Source: Tetmemena sp. SeJ-2015 (Eukaryota; Ciliophora; Spirotrichea; Sporadotrichida; Oxytrichidae). From it: DNA of 64,000 nucleotides. The DNA lies in NCBI GenBank assembly GCA_027382625.1, contig JAJKFJ010021845.1, forward strand, positions 204,501 through 268,500. Direction: 5' to 3'. The position numbers and the translations under genes were made by a program. Positions 19,099-27,979 of this stretch are shown here, piece by piece. The notes beneath the pieces are model-generated. The model was not told the DNA's origin. It did not search any database and saw only the letters and a program-made list of their open reading frames with translations. How positions within the stretch are numbered: the stretch's first letter is position 1; every line of letters starts with the position of its first letter.

Positions 19099-20625
19099 TC
19101 ACTCGACGCAGGCGTCGTGCAGGGATGCGCTGTCGGCGCTGGTTTCCAGCCCTTCAGGCGCTTCGAGACCCGAGATTCCTGCGGCACCCGAGGGTAGAAA
19201 AGGGGGCAGGCGGGGTTCACGATGATCTCGGCCTGAGGTACATGTCGCCCGTTTCGTCGTGTCCAGTTCCACCGCCGCCGCGTCCAGCAGCCTGTCGACC
19301 TCGGCATTCGAGTAGCCGGCCGAGTTGCCGCGGTCGGCGGTCTTGTGGGTCGGCGTGAAGATGTCATAGGGGTCGAGCGAGCCGTTGCCCCAACTGGTGA
19401 AGTACATGTCACCCGATTTTGCCGCGCCCTTCGTCCGCCACTTGTCGGAAAGCTGCGCGCCTTCGCCCACCTGAACGGTCGTCTTGATGCCGCCCTTGGT
19501 CAGAAGCGAGGCGATCGCCTCGGCCGTGTCCTTGAACGCGCCCTCGGTATCCATCGTCACCTCGATCCCGTCGGGGAAACCGGCCTCGGCCAGAAGCTTC
19601 TTCGACAGCTCAGGATCATATTCGTATTTGTGAAGGTCGGACGAGGCCGCGAAGGCATCCGGCGACAGGATCCCGTCGATCCGTGTCGCATTGCCCCCGA
19701 GGATCTTGTCGATGACCAGATCCTTGTCGATGGCATGGGCAGCGGCCTCGCGCACCTTCGGGTCGTCGAAATATTCGCCTTGCAGGTTCATCGCGATGAA
19801 GAAGGACCGCGTGCCGTTTACCGTCATCACGTCGGTGCCGGCGTTGTTCTTCACCTGATCGACCGAGAAGGGCGGCAGTTCGTTGATGATGTCGACGTCA
19901 CCGGCCAGAAGTGCGGCGACGGCGTGAGGCCTTTCGGAATGACCTGAGCACCCGATCGACACAGGCCTTGCCGACCGGCGGGATGTCCGTCGCCCCGCCG
20001 TAATAGTCGTCGAACCGGGCTCCATGATGATCGCGTCGCCCTTGCGCCATTCGACAAGCTTGAAGGGCCCGACGCCATTTTCCATCGTCGCCAGACCGGC
20101 GGAGCCGACCTTCTCGACGAAGGCTTTCGATACGACCTCCTGAAACGGCAGCATCGCGGCAAGGATCGGCCACGGCTCCTTCAGCGTGATGCGGACCGTG
20201 TCGCCGTTGACGACCTCGGCGCTTTCAACCGGACCCATCAGACTCTGGCGCGGGCTGGTCTGGCCGTCGCCCATGGCGCCTTCCTGGGTGATCCGGTCGA
20301 TGGTGAACTTCACGTCCTCGGCGGTCAGGTCGCTGCCATCGTGGAACTTGATGCCCGCGCGGATCTTGAAATCGTAGACGGTCGGCGACACCTGCGTCAT
20401 CGATTCCGCGATCTCGGGCACGACCTTCATGTCGGAATCGCGCGTTAGTATGCCGTCATACATGTTGCGCAGGATGGTTTCCGTCTCGCGCTTGCGATGG
20501 TTGGCGGGGTCAAGCGTGTCGGCATCCAGCGTGAACCCGACCGTCAGGTCCTCGGACCGCGCAACCGGGGCAGTCACGAGGAAGACTGCGGATGACGCCA
20601 GAAGGGCGCGTGCAAAATACTTCAT
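19099..20625 (-). CDS. ABC transporter substrate-binding protein, family 5 (DppA-like)
   Basis: Periplasmic peptide/opine/nickel-class binding protein. ATG 20625 has a good Shine-Dalgarno (AGGGAGAA) seven bases upstream. The N-terminus MKYFARALLASSAVFLVTAP is a signal peptide with a likely cut after ARS or nearby. Family motifs include TLDPANHRKRETETILRNMYD, FKIRAGIKFHDGSDLTAEDV, GVGPFKLVEWRKGD and RSFFIAMNLQGEYFDDPKVR. Frame changes cluster near 19940-20020 and after 19240. At 509 codons it is the expected size. It is preceded by a near-perfect sigma-54 promoter and is the first gene of the transporter operon. Confidence 0.92.
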   Translation of the reverse strand: MKYFARALLASSAVFLVTAPVARSEDLTVGFTLDADTLDPANHRKRETETILRNMYDGILTRDSDMKVVPEIAESMTQVSPTVYDFKIRAGIKFHDGSDLTAEDVKFTIDRITQEGAMGDGQTSPRQSLMGPVESAEVVNGDTVRITLKEPWPILAAMLPFQEVVSKAFVEKVGSAGLATMENGVGPFKLVEWRKGDAIIMEPGSTTITAGRRTSRRSARPVSIGCSGHSERPHAVAALLAGDVDIINELPPFSVDQVKNNAGTDVMTVNGTRSFFIAMNLQGEYFDDPKVREAAAHAIDKDLVIDKILGGNATRIDGILSPDAFAASSDLHKYEYDPELSKKLLAEAGFPDGIEVTMDTEGAFKDTAEAIASLLTKGGIKTTVQVGEGAQLSDKWRTKGAAKSGDMYFTSWGNGSLDPYDIFTPTHKTADRGNSAGYSNAEVDRLLDAAAVELDTTKRATCTSGRDHREPRLPPFLPSGAAGISGLEAPEGLETSADSASLHDACVE

Positions 20626-20693
20626 GTCATTCTCCCTGTTATCGTTCGCCGCGGCAGGCGCAGAACGGCCCATTTCGATGGACACCAATCTAC

Positions 20694-20710
20694 ATGCATG
20701 AATCGTGCCA
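20694..20710 (-). promoter_or_regulatory. Sigma-54-type promoter before dppA
   Basis: The minus strand reads TGGCACGATTCATGCAT. It has a perfect -24 heptamer TGGCACG, a 4-base spacer and ATGCA for TTGCA, so one mismatch to consensus with GG and GC at the right spacing. The dppA ATG is about 70 bases downstream. This is the strongest promoter-like element in the window and links the importer to sigma-54. Confidence 0.75.
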
Positions 20711-20841
20711 CTGCCTTGGGGGCCGGACGATGCCCTGAAATCTTCGTCATATGAGATGCTTACCGGATCCATGGCCCGACCGGGCTGGCCGCCCTGGCCG
20801 GTGATGCGTGCACCGCGCGCGGGTTGGGTGTGTTGCGCGCG

Positions 20842-22178
20842 TCACCTTGGCTCGTGTGCCGCGCCATGACGGCCGAGGTGCTGCTTGCCAAGCCTCTTCC
20901 GCTCGACGGCTCCCGGTATGCGCAGTTTGTCGCGGTATTTGGCCACTGTCCTTCGCGCGATGTGGATGCCGCGGCGGGACAGGCGCGATGCGATCAGCTC
21001 ATCGGATAGCGGATGAGCCTTGTCTTCGCTGTCGGTCATGTCGCGGATCAGCGCCTGTACCGCGACGGCCGATACGGGGCCGCTTGTCCCCGCAAGCCCG
21101 CTGCTGAAGAAATCGCGAAGACCAAGCGGACCACGTGGCGTATCCATCCTCAGGCCTGCCGTCACCCTGCTTACCGTGCTTTCGTGCACCCCCGTCGCCT
21201 CGGCCACCTCGCGCAGGGTCAGCGGTTTGAGGGCGGCGGAGCCTTTTCTGAGAAAGTCGGATTGTCGGCGCAGGATCTCGGTCGCGATCTGCAAGGTGGT
21301 GATGTTCCGGCGCTCGACGGCGCGGGCCACGGCTTTCGCCGCGTCCAGCATCGCCTGATCCGCCGGGTTCAGCCCGGTGGCGTCGTTGACGACAATGCCC
21401 GGCAGGGTGGAGCGGTTGAGGTCCAGCGTGATGCGATCGCCGTCCAGGGCGACGATCAGGTCAGGGGCCGAGGCACCGATCTCCTCGGTTCCGAAAGCGA
21501 GGCCAGGCTTCGGATTGAAGCTCCGGATCGTCGTGAAATGGGCGGCGATGGCCTTGCGATCACATTCGCAGATCTTCGCAAGTGCATCGAACTCGCCGCG
21601 CGCGAGCAGGGGCAGATTGTCGAGCAGACAGGACAAGGCGGGCGTCAGAACGTCGGCATCCGCGGCCTGCAGCTTGAGGCATTCGGCAAGCGACCGCGCA
21701 AAAAGCCCCGGCGGGTCAATCTGCTGGATCTTCCTCAGAACAGCCTCGGCGGCCGCCGGGGTGCACCTGGCAGAATGCGCGATTGCCTCGACCGGTCGGT
21801 CCAGCCAGCCCGTTGCTTCCAGCGACTCGATGAAATGCTCGGCGATGGATCGTTCCGCTTCGGAGGACAGGACAAGGCGGATCTCGCGGCGCACATGTTC
21901 ATGAAGGCCGCTCGATGAACTGGCCAGTTGGTCGACAGCTATGGCGCCCGGCGAATTGCCGCTTCTGGGCGCGCTGCGATCCGGTGCGCTTCCGGGGGAT
22001 CGGCCGCGCTTCGCAGCACTAGATGGGGATTCACGGCCTCGTGGAAGGCAAGAAAAGCCGTGAGTTCGCGATTGCTGAAACGGAGCAGATTGATCGCCTG
22101 CCCGAGCGAACGGGTTATCCGCAACGAGCGGGTTTGCTCGAGATTCAATGAGGTAAAGCTAGCCACAGCGATCGCCAT
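20842..22178 (-). CDS. rpoN: RNA polymerase sigma-54 factor RpoN
   Basis: Region I is in the first frame (22178 to about 21939): LNLEQTRSLRITRSLGQAI and INLLRFSNREL, the activator-interaction segment. After a frame change near 21900-21940 the core reads IAEHFIESLEATGWL, DPPGLFARSLAECLKLQ, IRSFNPKPGL and the helix-turn-helix TLREVAEATGVHESTVSRVT. The RpoN box is exact: ARRTVAKYR near 20930. The length of about 445 codons is normal for alphaproteobacteria. It lies about 215 bases upstream of dppA and in the same direction. Rhodobacter relatives carry several rpoN copies with separate activators, so this may be a dedicated copy for this cluster. Confidence 0.93.
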
Positions 22179-22511
22179 CCGAAATGGTGCATTGGGGCAG
22201 GTTGCGGGAAAGGCCTATCATCCGCACATTCCTTGTCCACCAGCGAATGGCTGTTTCGGCCCGCAGCCCGGCCCTTTTGCCGCCGATCCCGGGCGCTGGC
22301 CGCAGAGAGGTGAACCACCGGGGCAGGGGATTTTCCGACCACAAGCGACGTGATGGCGCAAGCGTGGGGAAGCCGATGGCCAGGTGGCCATGGCGGAACC
22401 CGCAGGGGCTTTCGACGCGAAAGGGGCGGTGGCTGGGATCAAGGAGGAAAGACCCTTGATGCGGCGATGGCTGACCCGATGCCCCGGGGTCCGTCGTGAT
22501 GGTTCGCGCGA
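22179..22511. other. Intergenic stretch, nothing recognised
   Basis: About 330 bases separate the end of the phospholipase-D-family gene (22512) and the start of rpoN (22178), both minus strand. It should hold the rpoN promoter. No family-like reading, hairpin terminator or sigma-54 element was seen in it. Confidence 0.5.
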
Positions 22512-24060
22512 TCACAGCATCCATTCGACGGGCAGCAGGCCCACCACGGTCAGCGCGATCTGGTTGAACCAGCTTGTGCCGGGTTCCTGCTGCCAGATTC
22601 TCTCTTTCCCATCGGCCTCGATCTCATGCCAGACCATGCGGTCATCGGCCGTCAGGTCGGGGCGATAGCTGACGCGCGCGACCTGCCCGTCGAACAGGTG
22701 GCGCACCTGCCGCGCCATCGCCGGGCTGTCGATCAGCACGCCCATCTCGCAATTCAGGATCGCCGAGCGCGGATCGAAGTTGAACGATCCGATGAAGACC
22801 CGTTCGTCATCCACCGCGAATGTCTTGCGTGAAGGATGCGCCGGAAAGCCCAATCGGATTGAGCTGAAGCTCGGATTCCGGGCTGAGCCCGCCGCGCAGC
22901 TTCAACTCGTAAAGCGTCACCCCGGCCTCCAGCAAGGCCCGGCGGTACTTCGTGTAACCGGCATGGACCAGAAGCACATCGGTCGTGTTCATGGCATTGG
23001 TCAGGATATTGACGGCTTTGCCAGAGCGCGCCAGGGCGGCGAAGTAGTCGGTCCCGTCCTGACCCGGGATGAAATAGGCGCTGACCAGATCCAGGCGCGA
23101 CTTCACCTCGCCCAGAATTTCGACCAGGCGCATGATCATCAGCTGGTCGCGTTGCGCCACGCCCTGACCCTTGACCGGATCATCGGCGACCAGTTGGACC
23201 TGGGTCCATTCAAGCGAAATCCTGTTCTGGATATAGCGCGCTGCGGTGCTGTGCAGGTCGCTCAACAATGCGGCGGCCTCGTCGCTTGCTTTTACCTCGG
23301 CGACCCGCGTGTCAAAGCTGGCGCGATCTCCTGTGCCACCGATAATCGTTTCGGCCGCGAACACCGATCCGCTGTTCCAATAGGAATCGAACACGCCGCT
23401 CGTCTCGGGAACGACGGCACCGGTCAAGATCGCGTCCATGTCCTTGTAGAAGGACTCGCCGATCTCAAAATACTCATCGCCGATGTTGCGGCCGCCGATG
23501 ATGGTTATCACGCCGTCCACGGTCAGAGACTTGTTGTGCATCCTGCGGTTCATGCGCATGAAATCAAACGCATAGCCCAGCATCTTTGGATGACGCACCG
23601 TCGAGGGATTGAACAGCCGTATGTGAAAATTCGGCTGCGCATTCAGGGTCGCCAGAATCGGATCAAGGCCCGGTACGCCATTGTCGTCCAGAAGCAGCCG
23701 CACCCGCACGCCCCGTTTCGCGGCACGATCCAGCGCGTCCAGAAGCAGAATGCCCGAAGTGTCGTCGTGCCAGATGTAATATTGCGCATCGATGCTCGCC
23801 TGGGCGGCGTCGATGATGGCCAGGCGGCTGGCCAGGGCGTCAAGACCGCCGGCCAGCGGCGCGACGCCTGACAGCCCGGGATGTCCGCTCGCTCCCTGTC
23901 CGGTCAGCCTTCCCAGTCCTGTCTCGGAACTTGCGGGGATGGACGGTTCGGAGGGCCTTGCCGCGATGTCGGGCAGCGGGAACAGAACATAACGCGCGAT
24001 GGGAATGAACGCGACCGTCACGACAACCAGGATTACAAGGCCCTTCAAGAGCTTGCGCAT
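22512..24060 (-). CDS. Phospholipase D-family protein (cardiolipin synthase, ClsC/YmdC-like)
   Basis: Membrane-anchored PLD-superfamily enzyme, likely joining phosphatidyl groups to make cardiolipin. The start MRKLLKGLVILVVVTVAFIP at 24060 gives an N-terminal anchor helix. Family motifs are QASIDAQYYIWHDDTSG, RGVRVRLLLDDNG and the first HKD site MHNKSLTVDGVI followed by GGRNIGDEYF. The second HKD site falls exactly at the frame break (about 22830): the expected LHAKTFAVD is readable only if a C and an A lost from short runs are restored. After it come ERVFIGSFNFDPRSA and the C-terminal LLPVEWML. At about 516 codons it agrees with ClsC-type proteins. It is a single gene, followed downstream by rpoN on the same strand. 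Confidence 0.87.
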
Positions 24061-24503
24061 GACTTTTACCCCGCAGCGTGACCGGATTTCCGAGGCGCAG
24101 AGACAAGGGCCCTCGCGGTTCCCGTGGCTCCGACCGCCGGTTTGTGCCGTGATCTTGGACAACAGAAGTATGTGATACCCGGGGCAAGGCGATCAAGCAA
24201 ACGGCGCCGATTCCGCGTTCCCTGTGCCCCTGCGTTCAAGGCGAAACCGCTTGCGCTGGCACGATTAGGCGCCGCGGCCATGCCTTGGGCGCCTGCCGGG
24301 TGGAGGACAGCGTCGCGCGCGCGACCGCGGACATCCGGGCGCCGCCATCGTCGCGACGACCGCCCGGATCATTCGCGACACGATTATGCGCGGCAGATCT
24401 GGCGGGGACGGGTCTCCTTACCTTATTGATCGCTTCGGACAGTCGGGCCACTGTGGCCTTCCATCCCGCTTGAAACTCAGTTTAACGCCGCGTGTGGGGA
24501 ACC
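24061..24503. other. Divergent intergenic region, nothing recognised
   Basis: About 440 bases lie between the minus-strand phospholipase-D-family gene and the plus-strand ornithine-cyclodeaminase-family gene. It must hold two divergent promoters. No clear -35/-10, operator or coding remnant was identified. Confidence 0.45.
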
Positions 24504-25529
24504 ATGACCAAACTTATGTCCAGCCTCTCCATGATCCCCTTCGTCAGCGTCGAAAACATGATGCAGATCATCCTGGACGAAGGCGTCGAAGAGGCGATGG
24601 CCCAGATCGCCGTCTATATCGAAGAGGATTTCCGGCGCTGGCCTCTGTTCGACAAGACGCCGCGCGTCGCCTCGCATTCGCGCGATGGTGTGATCGAACT
24701 GATGCCCACTTCGGATGGCATCGACTACGGCTTCAAATATGTGAACGGCCATCCCAAGAACACGCGCGAGGGCCTTCAGACGGTGACGGCTTTCGGGCTT
24801 CTGGCCTCGGTCGATACCGGCTACCCGGTGCTTCTGACCGAGATGACCATCCTGACGGCGCTGCGGACGGCGGCGGCTTCGGCCGTGGCGACGAAACACC
24901 TGGCCAGGTCGGATGCTAGGACATGGGATGATCGGCAATGGCGCACAGTCGGAATTTCAGGCCCTCGCCTCAAGCGGTTCTGCGGTGTCACACTGTCAGG
25001 CTGTATGACAGCGACGCAGAGGCCGAGCGCAATGCGCCGCCAACCTTGCTGACAGTGGATTGACCGTCATCGCCTGCCGCTCTGCCGAGGATGCCGTTCA
25101 GGGGGCCGATATCATCACGACTGTACCGCCGACAAGCAGAATGCCACGGTCCTCAATGACAACATGGTCGGCGCGGGCGTGCATATCAACGCAATCGGCG
25201 GCGACTGCCCCGGCAAGACAGAGCTGCAGGCCGATATCCTGAAACGCGCGGCAGTCTTTGTCGAATACACGCCGCAGACGCGCATCGAAGGCGAAATCCA
25301 GCAGATGGCCGATGATTTCCCCGTCACCGAGCTTTGGCAGGTGATGACCGGCGCCGTGCCGGGCCGGACGGATGCCCGCCAGATCACCCTGTTCGACGGC
25401 GTCGGCTTCGCGATCGAGGATTTTTCGGCCCTGCGCTGGCTGCGCGACCGGCTGGAGACCTCGACCCGCCGCGAAATGCTGGACATCATCGCCGACCCGG
25501 ACGATCCCAAGGATCTGTTCGCATGCTGA
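24504..25529 (+). CDS. Ornithine cyclodeaminase / mu-crystallin family protein
   Basis: An NAD(P)-dependent enzyme of the family that deaminates ornithine or reduces cyclic imines. ATG 24504 (MTKLMSSLSM; an alternative at 24516). The N-terminal half is clean: EDFRRWPLFDKTPRVASHS, DGIDYGFKYVNGHPKNT and TALRTAAASAVATKHLARSD. The nucleotide-binding part at 24930-25160 is broken over three frames (AVQGADIITTV is recognisable), and the C-terminus returns with GAGVHINAIGGDCPGKTEL and QITLFDGVGFAIEDFSAL. At about 342 codons it is close to ornithine cyclodeaminase (about 350). It resembles true ornithine cyclodeaminase more than BhcD at 42051, which is shorter. It stands alone. Confidence 0.88.
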
Positions 25530-25872
25530 AACGGGCCGAGGCCAAGCGGCTGACGGCCTGACTCCGGTTTGCCCGGAAGCCGATGGGTGGCTTCGCTTCG
25601 CCTGCGCAGGGGCGAAAGGCGATCCGGCCCGGACCGCGCGGAAATTCCGAACTGCGTGTATCGCCTTGGAACTTCTGGCATAAAGGGGGTGGCGGGTTGC
25701 CACCGGCCCTCTGCAATCCCACGTTTCCCCTCCGCGCGAAACCCTGTCCCGCCACCGCCGTTTGAACGGCGGCCACGCACCGGCCCTATGCGGCTGAGGC
25801 ACCTCTCCGCTTTGAAGAACGCTGCCGCCGCGCCATGCCTTTGCCGCGGCACTGGGAGCGGCAAATCTGGAT
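25530..25872. other. Intergenic stretch before the rpiR gene, nothing coding recognised
   Basis: About 340 bases after the cyclodeaminase-family gene. No family-like reading was found on either strand. The last part, just downstream of this interval, carries the perfect inverted repeat at 25873-25902. Confidence 0.45.
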
Positions 25873-25902
25873 ATCCTGCAAGAATCAATTGACTTGCAGG
25901 AT
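25873..25902. promoter_or_regulatory. Perfect inverted repeat, probable RpiR-type operator
   Basis: The arms ATCCTGCAAG (25873-25882) and CTTGCAGGAT (25893-25902) are exact reverse complements, 10 bp each, around a 10-base AT-rich centre (AATCAATTGA). It ends 39 bases before the rpiR-type start codon. Arm length, spacing and position fit an operator for the adjacent regulator controlling itself and the downstream ABC operon. Confidence 0.65.
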
Positions 25903-25941
25903 TTCCTGCGTGACTGTTGAAACAACAAGAAGGGGGCGGCA

Positions 25942-26805
25942 ATGACCTTGCTGACGCGCATTCAGGACACGTCCGAACGTCTGACCGCCTCGGACCGGCG
26001 CATCATCGAGGTGCTGCTGGGCCAGCAGGGCGAGGCGGTGTTCCTCTCTGCCGCGCAGCTTGCCGAACGGGCGCAGGTGCATGAGACGACCGCGACGCGG
26101 CTGGCACAGAAGCTGGGCTTCAGCGGCTACCCGGAACTGCGGGCGCAGCTTCAGCGCGAAGTGATGCAGGGCCCAGGATGCCGCCGCGCGGATGCGCCGC
26201 TCGGTCGCGAAGGTGGCGGATGGCACTATCTGGCCGATGTGGTGCAAAGCGAACTGGCCGCGCTTGAACAACTGACCGCAGCATCGACCAGCGCGATGTC
26301 GATACCGCCCCGACATGATCGTCGCGGCGCGCAAGGTTTTTCATCTTTGCCCAGGGCCACGCCACGGCGGTATCGGCCTTCCTGCAGCGTCGGCTGGACC
26401 GTTTCGGGAATGACCACGGTCATGCTGACCGGGCGGGGCCGCGACATTGCGGAACGGCTGACCGGGGTTGCCGCCGGCGATCTGGGGCTGTCCTGGCCTT
26501 CCGCAAGCACCGAGGCTTAGCGGCAGTCATGGCCATGCCGCGCAGTGGGGCGGCGACGCTGCTGATCTCGGATCTGGCGGGGCCGACCATGGCGGGCCCC
26601 CGGCAGGGCATCTGCTGGCGGCACCCCGGGGGCGGTCGGGCACTGAATTCCAGACCCGATCGTCCCCATGACCATCGTCAATGCCATTCTGCTGACCATT
26701 GCCGGTCGGCATGAACCGCAGGTCGTCGCCAAGCTGGAGGAGCTGGCAGGCCCGTTCGACGCTTCGCTTAATCGCGATCATCTCTGGGAGGGGAGTGCAT
26801 TTTAA
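25942..26805 (+). CDS. RpiR/MurR-family transcriptional regulator (frame-broken)
   Basis: N-terminal helix-turn-helix: ERLTASDRRIIEVLLGQQG and AQLAERAQVHETTATRLAQKL with GFSGYPELRAQLQ, the standard RpiR opening. The C-terminal SIS sugar-isomerase fold, which binds a phosphorylated sugar or similar ligand, is spread over several frames from about 26170 (TVMLTGRGRDIAERLTGVAAGDL; SGAATLLISDLAGPTMA), ending RHEPQVVAKLEELAGPFDAS and WEGSAF. It overlaps the start of the binding-protein gene by 11 bases. Regulated genes are probably its own gene and the ABC importer that follows. Confidence 0.83.
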
Positions 26806-27911
26806 GCTGAAGGCCGCGCTTCTGGCGGCGGCCTGCGTTCCCGCAATGGCTGCGGCGCAGGATCTGGATACGATGTCGGCCGCCGAATTGTATGAGCAGG
26901 CGAAAGTGGAAAAGACCGTCACGGTCTTTTCGTTGTCCAGCCGGATCGCCCGGGTTGAGAAGGCCTTTGAAGAGGCCTATCCCGGGGTCGATCTGGTCGG
27001 GGTGGATCTGAGTTCGGCCAAGCAGATCGCCAGGGTGGTGGCCGAACAGCAGGCCGGGGTCCATGCCGTGGATGTGCTCTACATCGCCGATGCGCCGGTC
27101 GTGCTGCGCGACCTGCTGGCCCCGGGCCGGATCCAGACCTATGTGCCGCCGCGCCTGGCCGACCAGCTTGACGCGCAGTTCAAGGCACCGCTTCTGGTGC
27201 ACCGCCTGTCGACCAAAGTGCTGATGTATAACGAGCAGGCCCATCCCGATGGCAGCCCGATCACCAATCTGTGGCAGTTGACCCTGCCCGAATGGTCGGG
27301 CCGGGTGATGATGGTCGACCCGACCCAGCGCGGCGAATTGCTGGACCTGCTGACCGAGATCGCGCTGCATCCCGATGAGATGGCCGCCGCCTACAAGGCG
27401 CAGTTCGGCAGCGATATCGCGGTGGACAGCGACCTGAACGGCGCGGGCGAGCAGTTCATCCGCAACCTGTTCCTGAACGACCTTGTGCTGGTCGCGAACA
27501 GCGATGACCTGAACAAGGCCGTCGGCACCAAGGATGCGAAGAACCGCCGGTGGCTTTCGGCACCTATTCGGACCGCCGCGACAACGAGAAGGAAGGCTGG
27601 GCCTTGCAGGTCGCCAACAATGTCGAGCCGGCGAACGGCATCCTCTTTCCGGCGATCCTGACGATCGCCGACAAGGCGCCGCATCCGGCAGCCGCCCGCC
27701 TGTTGATCGACTTCATGTTCGGCGATGACACCCCGACTGGCGGGGCGGCCTTCGAGCCCTTCAACGTGCCGGGCGACTATGCCACCCGCAAGACCATCGC
27801 CGACGACCGGATTCCGTGCCGCTGGAACAGCTGAAGGCCTGGACCATCAACACCGAGGCCGTGGCCGAACATCGGGCCCGCATTGCCGATCTGATCATCA
27901 CCCTTCAGTGA
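26795..27911 (+). CDS. ABC transporter extracellular solute-binding protein (family 1, iron/polyamine/phosphonate type)
   Basis: Periplasmic binding protein with a signal peptide (KLKAALLAAACVPAMAAAQ, cut likely after AAA). No ATG is available; GTG 26795 is in frame but sits directly on the ribosome-binding purine tract, so the original start may be altered by an error. The body has KTVTVFSLSSRIARVEKAFEE, DVLYIADAPVVLRDLL, LPEWSGRVMMVDPTQRGELL and LFLNDLVLVANSDD. After a frame change near 27545 it reads ALQVANNVEPANGILFPAIL, and after another near 27820 AEHRARIADLIITLQ. The pattern is that of Fe3+/sulfate/2-aminoethylphosphonate-type binding proteins; the ligand cannot be told. First gene of the importer set. 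Confidence 0.85.
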
Positions 27912-27918
27912 CCCTTCG

Positions 27919-27950
27919 CCCGGGCGCGGCCGCCAGAGGCCGCGTCCGGG
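27919..27950 (+). terminator. Strong hairpin between binding-protein and permease genes
   Basis: A 13-bp stem, CCCGGGCGCGGCC with GGCCGCGTCCGGG (one G-T pair), closes the loop GCCAGA. It begins eight bases after the binding-protein stop and has no T tract. Such hairpins after binding-protein genes usually stabilise the upstream mRNA and lower expression of the membrane components. Confidence 0.6.
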
Positions 27951-27979
27951 TCTTGGTCCCGACCGCCGGAAAATCCGCC

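Noticed and set aside
24504..25529. Second bhcD (iminosuccinate reductase) copy
   Set aside because: It is of the cyclodeaminase family but longer, not next to bhc genes, and has family positions nearer to ornithine cyclodeaminase.
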